Source: CAVXEH01 sp963805305
Lineage (GTDB): Bacteria; Chloroflexota; Limnocylindria; QHBO01
NCBI GenBank assembly: GCA_963805305.1
Contig: CAWDTM010000002.1
Location: 248,001-312,000 of the forward strand
Reading direction: 5' to 3'
Length of the DNA: 64,000 bases
A program made the position numbers and the translations under genes. This document shows positions 23,762 through 31,800 of this stretch, piece by piece. The stretch's first letter is position 1; every line of letters begins with the position of its first letter. The notes below the pieces were generated by a model, which worked only from the letters and a program-made list of their open reading frames with translations, searched no databases and was not told the DNA's origin.

Positions 23762-25011
23762 CACGCCATCTCCCTTGCCTGGCGGGGCGGACGGGAGCAG
23801 CGCCCACCCGCGTGGAGCGCGAACTCGTCGGCGAAGACCGCCAGGCCGCTGCGCAGCAGCGCGGCGGCACCATCGGGATGGTGGCAGGCGCCACGCCCCA
23901 TGAGCTCCGCCGACCATCGGTCCAGGTTGACCAGGTCGTCGCGTTCGGGTCCACCGGCTGCCAACCGTCGCAGGCTGGTGGCCATCGCGCCCAGGCCGAA
24001 GATGCATGGGCCGCACTGGCGTGCGCTCTCGCCGGCCATGTAGGCAACGATCTGCTCCGTGGCCCACACCCCGCAGGACTCCGCCGGAAACAGGCTTACC
24101 AGCCCACAGCCGAAGCCGATGCCGGCGGCCGCCAGCGATTCGGGGTCGAGCGGCGTGTCGAGGAGGTCGGAGACGGCGGCCCAGCCACCGAAGTAGCCGC
24201 CCAGCAGCACGGCGCCCATCCCATCCGGCGTGCCCCCGGCCAGCGCGATGACCTCCCGCAGGGTCGTTCCGTACTCGATCTCGCGCACCCCGGGCTCGCG
24301 GACGGGACCGGTGATCGTCACCAGCGCCGTCCCCCGCAGCGTGCCGCGTCCGGCCTGCCGGTACCACTCGGCGCCGTGGCGGGCGATGAGTGCCGCGTAC
24401 GCGAGGCTCTCGACGTTCTGCACCAGGGTCGGGCGCCCGCCCACCCCACGCTCGGAGGGCCGCAGCGGCGATGCGCTCGGTCGGGCGTCGCGCTCGTTGA
24501 GGTAGCGCACCACCGCGCTCGATTCCCCCGAGACATAGCCGGTTGGCGCCTCGACCAGCGCAAGGCTGATTCCGCGCACCCGGGGGCGCTGGGCGATCGC
24601 CCGTGCGACCGCGTGCACCGCGTCCCGATGCTCGGTGCCGACGTAGATGCGCACCACGCCCGCGCCGACGCTGAGGGCGGCAAGCATCGCCCCGTCGATC
24701 ACCAGGTGCGGGCGCAGGGTGAGCAGCGCGCGGTCCTTGGCGGAGCGCGGCTCGCCCTCCGCGCCGTTGGCGATGACGACCGTGCCTCGCCGGCCGCGCT
24801 CCGCGACGGCCCGCCATTTGCGCCCCACCGGGAATCCGGCCCCGCCGCGGCCCAGCAGGCCGCTGCGCTCCAAGCTCTCGATCAGACGCGGCCCGGCGAA
24901 GCCGTACGGCGGCTCGCCGAGGCGTGCGACGTGGTCGGCATAGCCTTCGGCACCGTCGTCGAAGCGTGGGCCGGCCAGCAACCGGTAGGGGGAGGTGGCG
25001 ACCGCGGTCAT
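23761..25011 (-). CDS. NuoF-like NADH/flavin/Fe-S oxidoreductase subunit
   Basis: 416 residues related to NuoF/HoxF-type 51-kDa subunits: N-terminal G-R-G-G-A-G-F-P-V-G-R-K-W (FMN-binding, near residues 52-64), N-G-A-E-G-E-P near 83-89, R-P-T-L-V-Q-N-V-E-S near 195-204, a central SLBB-type domain, and a C-terminal iron-sulfur region. There the usual E-S-C-G-x-C-x-P-C appears as E-S-A-R-Q-C-G-P-C, with a later C in G-A-C-H-H-P, so one of four cluster ligands is missing. It probably takes electrons from NAD(P)H to the ferredoxin or the cytochrome next door. Confidence 0.82.
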   Translation of the reverse strand: MTAVATSPYRLLAGPRFDDGAEGYADHVARLGEPPYGFAGPRLIESLERSGLLGRGGAGFPVGRKWRAVAERGRRGTVVIANGAEGEPRSAKDRALLTLRPHLVIDGAMLAALSVGAGVVRIYVGTEHRDAVHAVARAIAQRPRVRGISLALVEAPTGYVSGESSAVVRYLNERDARPSASPLRPSERGVGGRPTLVQNVESLAYAALIARHGAEWYRQAGRGTLRGTALVTITGPVREPGVREIEYGTTLREVIALAGGTPDGMGAVLLGGYFGGWAAVSDLLDTPLDPESLAAAGIGFGCGLVSLFPAESCGVWATEQIVAYMAGESARQCGPCIFGLGAMATSLRRLAAGGPERDDLVNLDRWSAELMGRGACHHPDGAAALLRSGLAVFADEFALHAGGRCSRPPRQAREMA

Positions 25012-25592
25012 CGTGGCACCCGCTGCGAGATGGGCGGCGGGAGTGCGGACTCCCGGGTGACGAGCGCCTCGTCCGCGGCGGTGACGCGCCAGGCGACCGC
25101 GGCGAGGACCGTGAGCAGGCAGGCCGCGTCCAGTGCCCACATCCACACCGCGCCGGTGTCCGATCCGGTGCCGATCCCGTGGATCAGCGCCATCGGCCAG
25201 GCCGCATAGGTGAGCCAGTGAATGACACGCCAGGTGCGGCGTCCGAAGTGCGGCCGCAACAGGCTGGTGACGATGATGGCTGCGATGAGGTACATCGCCA
25301 CGCCGCCCAGGCCCAGCCAGATCTGGCGGTAGGGCGACGAGAAGGGCATCAGCGCCGCGCCAACGCCCAACGAGGTGTAGGGATCCAGGACCGCAATCAG
25401 GATGTGAATCCCCAGGAAGACGAGCGTCAGCAGGGAGACGGCACGGTGGAACTCCGCGTTCAGGAAGCGCGGCCAGCCGGGACGCTGCCAGCGGACGGTG
25501 GTGAGCACCCCCAGGGCCACGACCCCGGTCAGCATGATCAGCGAGGCGATCCCGGCGCCACGGGTGGCGTACCACAGGAAGCTCTCGATCAT
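25008..25592 (-). CDS. ferric-reductase-like transmembrane cytochrome b
   Basis: 194 residues with about six membrane helices. Histidines in F-H-R-A-V-S-L-L-T-L-V-F-L-G-I-H (near residues 47-61) and H-W-L-T-Y-A-A-W-P-M-A-L-I-H (near 127-140) are spaced for two b hemes across paired helices, as in MsrQ/ferric-reductase-like domains. There is no cytoplasmic FAD/NAD domain, so electrons must come from a partner, most simply the NuoF-like protein and ferredoxin encoded downstream with a four-base overlap. ApbE is encoded just upstream, also with an overlap. Confidence 0.88.
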   Translation of the reverse strand: MIESFLWYATRGAGIASLIMLTGVVALGVLTTVRWQRPGWPRFLNAEFHRAVSLLTLVFLGIHILIAVLDPYTSLGVGAALMPFSSPYRQIWLGLGGVAMYLIAAIIVTSLLRPHFGRRTWRVIHWLTYAAWPMALIHGIGTGSDTGAVWMWALDAACLLTVLAAVAWRVTAADEALVTRESALPPPISQRVPR

Positions 25593-26524
25593 GCCGGCAC
25601 CGCCACGGTCTCCGGCGCGGGCCACCCGGCGACGCGCTCAATGCGTCCGTCGTTGGCGACGAGCCGCGCGGGGAGGCTGCGCTCGGTGAGCCAGTCCCGC
25701 GCGTGCTCGCCAAGGAGCATTGCCGCCGTGGCGGCGATGTTGGCGTCGACGCAGGTCGCCGCCGCGACGCTGGCGGTGCGCCAGGGCCCCTGGGCCGGAC
25801 GCCCGGTGCGCGGATCGACGAGGTGATGAAGGCGAATCCCCTGCCGCGTCCAGCGCCGGACCGTCACGCTCGAGGTGGCCACGGCACCCTCCGTGAGGGT
25901 GATCATCTCGCCGTCAGCGTCCACCCGGGTGGCATGGTCCTCGGCGGCCAGGACGCGCCAGCCACCGCTCGGGGCGGTCCCCGCGACGGCGATGTCTCCG
26001 CCAAGGCTGACGAGGACGCCGCCCCCGTCGCCGGATGCGAGGTTCGCGGTCGCGGCGGCCAGGTCGGCGGCCAGCGCCTTCCCGGTCGATCCCAGGTCAA
26101 GCTCGACGCCGGGCTCCAGCCGGACCGTCCGCGCGCCCTCGTCGAGGTGCACGGACTGCCAGCCGGGCACCGGCTCGAAGCGGAGCGCGGGACCATGGGT
26201 GAGGGCAGCGATGGTCTCGAAGTGATCGTCGTAGCCGATCAGCCGCATGGCCCGCCCCACGGTGGGGTCCACCAGGCCGTCACTGATCCGCGCGCCGCGC
26301 AAAGCCGTCGCGACCGCGTGGGTGAGCAGGCCGCTGACCGGCACGACCTGGCCCGCCTGCGCGTTGAGGTGGGTCAGCTCGCTGTCCGGCCGGAAGCGGC
26401 TGTACGTGGCGTCCACGAGCTCGAGGAGCTCCTCGACGGCTCGCCGTGCACGTTCAGGATGGCCGCCGTTCGTCACGAGACGCACGCCGGTGCCGAGGGC
26501 GCGCCAGGTGGCGGTCCTGATCAT
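25589..26524 (-). CDS. apbE: ApbE-type FAD:protein FMN transferase
   Basis: 311 residues. Family motifs are S-R-F-R-P-D-S-E-L near residues 42-50, E-L-D-L-G-S-T-G-K-A near 142-151, V-S-L-G-G-D-I-A near 171-178, and H-H-L-V-D-P-R-T-G-R near 232-241. It attaches FMN through phosphodiester linkage to a threonine of extracytoplasmic flavoproteins. There is no obvious lipobox or signal peptide at the annotated start, so export is uncertain. It overlaps the cytochrome gene. No substrate with a clear FMN-binding (S/T-G-A-T) domain is encoded in this operon. Confidence 0.92.
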   Translation of the reverse strand: MIRTATWRALGTGVRLVTNGGHPERARRAVEELLELVDATYSRFRPDSELTHLNAQAGQVVPVSGLLTHAVATALRGARISDGLVDPTVGRAMRLIGYDDHFETIAALTHGPALRFEPVPGWQSVHLDEGARTVRLEPGVELDLGSTGKALAADLAAATANLASGDGGGVLVSLGGDIAVAGTAPSGGWRVLAAEDHATRVDADGEMITLTEGAVATSSVTVRRWTRQGIRLHHLVDPRTGRPAQGPWRTASVAAATCVDANIAATAAMLLGEHARDWLTERSLPARLVANDGRIERVAGWPAPETVAVPA

Positions 26525-26526
26525 GG

Positions 26527-26826
26527 CTAGGATCCGCCGCCCGTTGCGTGTGCCCGTCCGCCGGGCGTGCTGCCGATGGTCGTCGTGCCCAGCGTCGAGC
26601 TCGTCGAGGACGAGGTCGTGCCGGAGTTGGTGGTCGATGAGGTGGTCGAGCTGTTCGTCGTGGAGACGGCGGCCGATGCCTGCGTACCGGGGTTGCTCAT
26701 GGCGGCAACCCAGCTGAAGCCCACGGTTGCGGAAACGCCGACAAAGGTTGCGCCCGCCGTCAGCACCCGGAGCCGCTCGATGGCGCGGTTGCGCTGTGCT
26801 GGGGTGAGTCGTTGCGCTGTCTTCAT
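26527..26826 (-). CDS. small Ser/Thr-rich membrane-anchored protein
   Basis: 99 residues. A basic N-terminus is followed by one hydrophobic helix (about 22-42), then an exported tail of ~50 residues that is almost entirely Ser, Thr, Gly and Asn. It is the first gene of the ApbE/cytochrome/two-component operon, 2 nt upstream of apbE. A heavily hydroxylated tail suits O-glycosylation by the neighbouring membrane glycosyltransferases or attachment of a cofactor; both are inference. ATG 26826 is chosen over 26847 because the extra residues overlap the promoter block. Confidence 0.7.
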   Translation of the reverse strand: MKTAQRLTPAQRNRAIERLRVLTAGATFVGVSATVGFSWVAAMSNPGTQASAAVSTTNSSTTSSTTNSGTTSSSTSSTLGTTTIGSTPGGRAHATGGGS

Positions 26827-26848
26827 GGCCCCAGTCTCGGGGACCAAA

Positions 26849-26866
26849 CCTTTCGGCTCGGTTACG
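26849..26866. promoter_or_regulatory. CCTTTC-N6-GTTACG site 2, promoter of ApbE/TCS operon
   Basis: CCTTTCGGCTCGGTTACG, 23 bases upstream of ATG 26826. Between site and start codon, C-A-G-T-C-T-C-G (plus strand, 26832-26839) is shared with the same relative position next to site 1. The operon it controls encodes the OmpR-family regulator, which suggests autoregulation. Confidence 0.7.
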
Positions 26867-26902
26867 GACGCCTTGTACCGACGCCCGGGGCGAGGGCGAC
26901 GT

Positions 26903-28468
26903 TCAGCGGGTCGCGCCGGGGATGGTTCGGGCTCCCCTCGGCTCCATCGGTCGCCAGGAGACGGACGGCCGGATCACGAGCACGACCCAGGCAGCGAGCA
27001 GGCCCACGAGCGCCGCCGTCTGCCCAATCACCACGGCGGTAATCACCCCCTCGCTGCGCGCGAGACTCGCGAATGGCAGCGAGATCTGGGTGACGATCCG
27101 ACCGAATCCGCTCCCAGGTCCGCCGAATCCGCCGAAGTCGCCACCGCCAAACCCGCCACCCCCGCGGCCGAACGAGACGGTCAGCGGGGCTGCAAGCACG
27201 GCATGGATGTTCACCGCGTTGAGGAGCCCCACCGCTCCGTAGCCGGCGGCGCGGACGATGCCGGCCGCCGCGAGCAGGGCAGCGGGGGCGAAGAAGGCGA
27301 AGAGGTAGCGCTCGTGCACCCGGGTGGGAAGCAGGTAGAAGGCGAGGGCGACGATCGAGAAGCCCAGGAGGATGGGCATCCGGCCGTCCCGGCGGACCAG
27401 CCCGACGACTACGACGATGGCGGTCGTTGCGAGGAGGGCGGCGGAGAAGAGCCAGGCGGGGACCCCTGCCACCATGGCCACCGAATCGGGCGTCCAGGTG
27501 CCGCCAATGCCTCCCATCAGGCCCGCCAGGGGCGCCGGCCCCACCAGTGCCCAGGGGTTGTAGGCGTTCACGGTGAGGACGCTGAACTGGTTGCCCAGCG
27601 AGAGGACGAGGCTGACGAGCCCCGCGACGTGGCCGATGATCGGCACGTCGGAGAGGCTTGGCGGCGCCAGGCGGATGATGTCGAAGGGCAGGAGGGGCAG
27701 GACGACCGCCAGGCCGGCGGCCACTGCCGATGTGCCGAGCCGCACGGGGCCCTGCTCATGCAGGAGCCCGCCCAGCCCGCGGTCCAGCGCCGCGAGGCGG
27801 GAGCCGAGCGCGGGCATCGGTCCAGAGCCGATCCGCAGGAGGTGGCGACGGACGAGAACGGGGGCGATGACCACCAGGACGATGGCGTCCTGCGGCTTGA
27901 CGAGCACGCTGAAGGCGCCCATGGCCGCGGCCGCCTCGCTCCAGCCCTCTACGAGGAGGACGAGCGAGCCGAGCATGACGAGCGTCCCCACCGCGTCCAC
28001 CTGGCCCCACAGGGCGGAGTCGTACCAGGTGACCGGGATGATCAGGTAAAGCGAGGCCGCAATGATCCCTGCCCGACGACCGAACCACCGAGAGCCGGCG
28101 CGATAGAGCAGGAGCGCGATCAGCAGATCCGCGGTGATGGCGGGCAGCTTCAGCAGGTCGACGATGGACTGGTCGAGCGTGCCGCCGCTGACCGCGGCGA
28201 GCGGATGGGCCGCGAGGCCCACCAGCCAGAGGACCGCGGGGTAGACCGGCGGATAGTTGGCACCCGCGGCGCTGGCGTAGAACGAGCCCGGTCCCACCTC
28301 GCTGAGGGTCCGGGCCCAGCTCTCGAAGAAGCCAAGGTCCGCGGCGAGCCCCTGGTTGGGGAAGACGAGGTAGGCGAGCGCGAGGCGCACTCCCAGCCCG
28401 GCGGCAGCGACCGCCAGGAAGCCTGCGTGCCGGCGCGCGAAGCTCACCGCATCTCCATCGGGGAGCAT
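26903..28468 (-). CDS. multi-pass mannosyltransferase-like protein
   Basis: 521 residues with about 10-12 membrane helices. Family hints are G-F-F-E-S-W-A near residue 46 (acidic residue in the first loop), N-Y-P-P-V-Y-P-A-V-L-W near 70-80, W-G-Q-V-D near 153, and T-R-V-H-E-R-Y-L-F near 385. These are typical of GT-C enzymes using polyprenyl-phosphate sugars, in the mannosyltransferase group. A glycine-rich insert (about 445-470) precedes the final helices. It lies 7 nt after the DUF5666-like gene on the same strand, so they are co-transcribed. Confidence 0.78.
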   Translation of the reverse strand: MLPDGDAVSFARRHAGFLAVAAAGLGVRLALAYLVFPNQGLAADLGFFESWARTLSEVGPGSFYASAAGANYPPVYPAVLWLVGLAAHPLAAVSGGTLDQSIVDLLKLPAITADLLIALLLYRAGSRWFGRRAGIIAASLYLIIPVTWYDSALWGQVDAVGTLVMLGSLVLLVEGWSEAAAAMGAFSVLVKPQDAIVLVVIAPVLVRRHLLRIGSGPMPALGSRLAALDRGLGGLLHEQGPVRLGTSAVAAGLAVVLPLLPFDIIRLAPPSLSDVPIIGHVAGLVSLVLSLGNQFSVLTVNAYNPWALVGPAPLAGLMGGIGGTWTPDSVAMVAGVPAWLFSAALLATTAIVVVVGLVRRDGRMPILLGFSIVALAFYLLPTRVHERYLFAFFAPAALLAAAGIVRAAGYGAVGLLNAVNIHAVLAAPLTVSFGRGGGGFGGGDFGGFGGPGSGFGRIVTQISLPFASLARSEGVITAVVIGQTAALVGLLAAWVVLVIRPSVSWRPMEPRGARTIPGATR

Positions 28469-28475
28469 TCTCCGC

Positions 28476-29068
28476 TCAGCTGCCGGCGATCGTCACGTCC
28501 GTCGCGGTCAGACCCGATGTGGATCCGGTTCCCGGCGGTCCTGCAAGGCCGGGAATCGAGACGATCACCTTCGCCCCGGTGCCGAGCTGGCCGGGCGACG
28601 CGCTGACCTGCGCGTGATAGGTCGTGGACGCCCCCATGGCCACCTGCACCGTCTGGCCGTCCGCCAGCTGCAGGGTCAGGGTATCGCCGGAGATCGATGT
28701 CACCGTTCCCGCGATGCTTCGCGTCTCGGCGATCCGGCTGACATCGTCGTCGCCGCCCCCGTCCGACCGCCCGGGACGCCGAGGTTCGGCACCGTCCCGC
28801 TGTTTCCGAGATCGGCGCCGGCGCCCGCGGGCAGGGTGGTCGAGGTGGTGCCGGCGGTCGTCCGGCCGACGGCGAACGCGACCCCGGCGACGGCGACCAC
28901 GCCGGAGAGGGCGAGGAGGAGCGAGACCGCGGAGATACCGCCCAGGCGGCGGCGCACCGTGGCGGTGCTCGTGAACGGAGAGTGGAAGACGACCTCGTTG
29001 TCAGCCGGGGTGAAGACGCGCGAGTCGCGCTCCTCCGGCTGTTCGGGCGTCGCGTTCGAGACGGTCAT
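28476..29068 (-). pseudogene. single-pass protein with DUF5666-like domain, frameshifted
   Basis: From ATG 29068 (GGAG 7 nt upstream) one frame gives a cytoplasmic N-terminus, a membrane helix (about residues 45-68) and a Gly/Thr linker, then stops at 28700. A second frame continues coherently with S-I-A-G-T-V-T-S-I-S-G-D-T-L-T-L-Q-L and a small beta-barrel (DUF5666-like) to 28476. Adding one G to the run of five at 28756-28760 joins them as T-G-G-G-D-D-D-V-S-R-I-A-E. This is probably a homopolymer indel in an otherwise intact ~197-residue gene. It is divergent from htrA. Confidence 0.75.
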
Positions 29069-29145
29069 CGGGTTCTCCACTGTGCTGCGGCATGCGCCCG
29101 TCGGGCGTCGACCGCACGGGACGAGCCGGAGGATGGAGGTCCTCG

Positions 29146-29196
29146 CCTTTCGATTGGGTTACGGGGAATGGCGCGGCTCGTAACCCGCTTGAAAGG
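29146..29196. promoter_or_regulatory. paired inverted CCTTTC-N6-GTTACG sites between htrA-like and DUF5666-like genes
   Basis: The 18-bp site at 29146-29163 is mirrored by an inverted copy at 29179-29196 (CGTAAC-N6-GAAAGG), 15 bp apart. The pair occupies the divergent gap between minus-strand ATG 29068 and plus-strand ATG 29257. Each copy faces one gene, so one regulator could control both directions. Confidence 0.7.
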
Positions 29197-29256
29197 AAGC
29201 GGGGCGGATGCTGCCACCGCAAGACAACGCGACAACACCTGAGGGATCTGACTTCC

Positions 29257-30189
29257 ATGGATGCGACGAACGAACAGACCGGCACGCCGATGCCGGCCGA
29301 GCCTTCTCCTCAACCCGACGGGATCCATCCGACCCCGGCCGTTCCGATGCCTGTGCCCGACGCACATGGGGGCGGGACGTGGCGGCCAGCGCAGCGAAGC
29401 GGCTGGCTCCGGACGACCGTCGCGGCCCTCACCATCGGCCTCGTGGCCGGTGGTGGCGCCGGTGCGGGGGCGGCGGTCCTGATCAGCGGTCACGCTGCCA
29501 TCCCGTCCGCTTCCACGGGCACCGCCGCCCGGGCGGCCTCGGTTGTCGCCACCCAGACCACCGACCAGAGCACCGCCGTGGTCAACGATGCCAGGTCCGT
29601 GGGGCCGGCGGTCGTCGTCATCGAGACGCAGAGCGCGGGCTTTGGCGGTACCGCGACGGGCATCGGGTCCGGCTTCATCTATGACGCGCGCGGCTATATC
29701 CTCACCAACGACCACGTGATCGCGGACGGCGGGACGATCACGGTGACCCTCGCCGACGGCCGCCAGTTCGCCGGGACCGTGGTGAAGGCGGATCCCACCG
29801 CCGACCTGGCGGTGGTGAAGATCGCCGCGACCGGTCTTCCGACGGTCACAATCGGATCAAGCGCAGACCTCAAGGTCGGGCAGCTGGTGGTCGCCATTGG
29901 TGACCCGCTCGGGCAGTTCGCGAACACGGTGACCACCGGCATCGTCAGCGGCCTCGATCGGCAGATCACTGCCGGAAGCGGCCCGCGCGACTCGGAGCAG
30001 CTGAGCGGCCTGATCCAGACCGATGCCGCCATCAACTCCGGGAACAGCGGGGGACCACTGGTGAACGCTGCCGGGCAGATCATCGGCGTGAACACCGCGA
30101 CGGCCTCCAACGCGCAGGGCCTTGGCTTCGCGATCCCCATCGCGGCGGCGCGCTCGATCATGTCGGCGGCGCTCCAGACCGTCGCCTAG
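29257..30189 (+). CDS. HtrA/DegP-like serine protease without PDZ domain
   Basis: 310 residues. A proline-rich cytoplasmic N-terminus (1-48) and one membrane helix (about 51-76) anchor a trypsin-like domain. The catalytic triad is visible as His153 (T-N-D-H-V-I), Asp183 (A-D-L-A-V-V-K) and Ser264 (G-N-S-G-G-P-L). The chain ends right after the protease domain, so the PDZ domain found in most DegP/HtrA proteins is absent. It would act on misfolded or specific envelope proteins. The promoter region carries the inverted CCTTTC-N6-GTTACG pair. Confidence 0.92.
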   Translation: MDATNEQTGTPMPAEPSPQPDGIHPTPAVPMPVPDAHGGGTWRPAQRSGWLRTTVAALTIGLVAGGGAGAGAAVLISGHAAIPSASTGTAARAASVVATQTTDQSTAVVNDARSVGPAVVVIETQSAGFGGTATGIGSGFIYDARGYILTNDHVIADGGTITVTLADGRQFAGTVVKADPTADLAVVKIAATGLPTVTIGSSADLKVGQLVVAIGDPLGQFANTVTTGIVSGLDRQITAGSGPRDSEQLSGLIQTDAAINSGNSGGPLVNAAGQIIGVNTATASNAQGLGFAIPIAAARSIMSAALQTVA

Positions 30190-30221
30190 CGGACCGCACC
30201 CTCTCCGCGCATCATTGGTCC

Positions 30222-30608
30222 ATGCCCCTGCCCCGCGCCCTGGGTCGCTTCAACGCCCGCGTGACGAATCGGCTCACCCGGCCGGTCGCCCGGCTCGCGC
30301 CGGGGTTCGGTGTGGTGAAGCATCGAGGGCGCCGGACCGGACGCGACTACCGGACGCCGGTGAACGTCTTCCATCGGAGGGAGCACCTGGTCATTCCGCT
30401 CACCTACGGTGCCGATGCCCAGTGGGTGCGCAATGTCCTGGCCGCAAACGGCTGCGAGGTGGAGTCGCTTGGTCGCCGACGCCGATACTGCGCGCCCGCG
30501 GTCGTGCTCGACCAGTCACGGCACCTCGTGCCCTGGGGCGTGCGGCAGGCCCTGGGTGTGCTGGGTGTCGACGAGTTCCTGCTGCTGGAGCCCTGCGCGG
30601 CGGGCTGA
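30222..30608 (+). CDS. deazaflavin-dependent nitroreductase-family protein (DUF385)
   Basis: A 128-residue split-barrel protein of the Ddn/DUF385 group: V-K-H-R-G-R-R-T-G-R-D-Y-R-T-P-V-N-V near residues 32-49 and W-V-R-N-V-L-A-A-N-G near residues 68-77 are diagnostic. Many members bind F420; the substrate is not predictable. It starts 33 nt after the HtrA stop and converges on the DUF5946 gene. No F420 biosynthesis genes are in view, so a different flavin cannot be ruled out. Confidence 0.85.
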   Translation: MPLPRALGRFNARVTNRLTRPVARLAPGFGVVKHRGRRTGRDYRTPVNVFHRREHLVIPLTYGADAQWVRNVLAANGCEVESLGRRRRYCAPAVVLDQSRHLVPWGVRQALGVLGVDEFLLLEPCAAG

Positions 30609-30643
30609 GGACGCGGACTGCGCCTGGGTCCCTGGTACCCCGG

Positions 30644-31234
30644 TCAGCGTCCCGCACGTGTCTCCGCGCGGAGACGGCCCCGCACATCCGCCGGCAGCAC
30701 CTCGGCGGCCCAGGCGCGAATGCGGTGGTGCTCGTCCCGCCAGGCATCCCAGGTGACGGCAGCCCAGCGTTCGACCAGCGCGACGTGCTGGTCGGGGCCC
30801 CGGGCGCCGGCGACATCGGCAGCCGTGACGGCCCCACGGCTGTCGGGCGGCTCGAAGGTCGGCCAGTCGGCGTGGTGCCCTGCCAGGAACCCGTGGGCTG
30901 CCCGTACCGCGGGGCCGCTCCAGCTCTCGTCGAGGGCCAGCAGGAGGCCAATGAGGGCGAACGGGACCGCGATGGCCGGCACCTGGGGTCCGGGGTGCTG
31001 CGCCGCGTAGGTGTCGACGGTCAGCTGGTGGAGACGGCCCAGGGCCGGCAGGTGCTCCGCCTCGTGAGCCACGACCGCGGTGTAGCGCTCCCAGCATGCG
31101 GGCGAAACGTTGCGGCGGGGGTCCACCGGCCAGTCCGATGCGGGGAGTGAGACAGCGCAGCCGGGGCAGCTCGAGACGGGGGCGGGCTCGATCGGCACGA
31201 TGCGGAGGATGCCCGGCTCGCGGGTGGCGGTCAA
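30644..31234 (-). CDS. DUF5946-like protein
   Basis: 196 residues. A zinc-ribbon-like S-C-P-G-C-A near residue 20 opens the chain. It is followed by S-P-A-C-W-E-R-Y near 45, A-H-E-A-E-H-L near 58 and L-H-Q-L-T-V-D-T-Y-A-A-Q-H near 68-80, a pattern I associate with DUF5946. Histidines and cysteines suggest metal binding. The TTG start at 31234 is chosen because GAGG lies 6 nt upstream; an in-frame GTG at 31198 is the alternative. It follows a membrane-protein gene by 7 nt. Function unknown. Confidence 0.65.
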   Translation of the reverse strand: MTATREPGILRIVPIEPAPVSSCPGCAVSLPASDWPVDPRRNVSPACWERYTAVVAHEAEHLPALGRLHQLTVDTYAAQHPGPQVPAIAVPFALIGLLLALDESWSGPAVRAAHGFLAGHHADWPTFEPPDSRGAVTAADVAGARGPDQHVALVERWAAVTWDAWRDEHHRIRAWAAEVLPADVRGRLRAETRAGR

Positions 31235-31241
31235 TGGGACC

Positions 31242-31772
31242 TCAGCGTGGGCCGTGCTCCGCGACGTGGCGCCAGTAGTCGCGGAACCGGTGATCCGACG
31301 TGTCCGCGCTGCGCCCCAGGCGGCGGATGGAGCAGTCGATGGAGACCCAGATGGCGCCGGCGTAGAGCGGGGCCATGATGGGGAACCAGACACCCAGCGC
31401 CACGGCCACGGCCATCGGCTCGCCGAGCGGGCAGAAGATGGCGATCAGCGCGGCCGCAACGCCGGCCATGGCCGCCCCACCGACCAGGATGGTCAGCCGA
31501 GCGTCCCCCGGATCCTCCTCGAACGCCCGCCGCCAGCCGTCGCTGCGTGGCTGCGAGTGCCGCCAGATGAGGTGGACTGCGATGAAGCCCACCAGGAAGA
31601 GCGGAAGGCAGGCATGGATCAGGTGCTCGACGTGAATGCCGACGCTGCAGAAGCTCGGGCAGACCACGACGCTGGCAGCCAGCACGTAGACACCCATCCA
31701 GCGCAGCACCAGCGCGTCGAGCGCGCCACGAAACGGCTCGGCAATCTGCCGTCGCGGATCCGGAATCCACAT
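31242..31772 (-). CDS. small integral membrane protein, unknown function
   Basis: 176 residues with four membrane helices (about 22-45, 50-70, 90-115 and 120-145). Cysteines and histidines cluster in the second helix (V-C-P-S-F-C-S-V-G-I-H-V-E-H-L-I-H-A-C), which could hold a heme or metal. That is inference. ATG 31772 has GAGG six bases upstream and is preferred to an upstream start at 31874. It is co-directional with the DUF5946-like gene. No family recognised. Confidence 0.65.
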   Translation of the reverse strand: MWIPDPRRQIAEPFRGALDALVLRWMGVYVLAASVVVCPSFCSVGIHVEHLIHACLPLFLVGFIAVHLIWRHSQPRSDGWRRAFEEDPGDARLTILVGGAAMAGVAAALIAIFCPLGEPMAVAVALGVWFPIMAPLYAGAIWVSIDCSIRRLGRSADTSDHRFRDYWRHVAEHGPR

Positions 31773-31800
31773 ACCGCACCTCGATCCGAGGCGTCGGTCG

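Noticed and set aside
26527..26826. FMN-binding domain in the small Ser/Thr-rich protein
   Set aside because: The T-A-G-A-T stretch falls in the membrane segment; the conserved FMN-binding fold and the D-G-x-x-S/T-G-A-T context are absent.
28700..28800. Programmed -1 frameshift joining the membrane and DUF5666-like parts
   Set aside because: There is no slippery heptamer or downstream structure, and one added base in a homopolymer restores a smooth reading frame. An indel is simpler.
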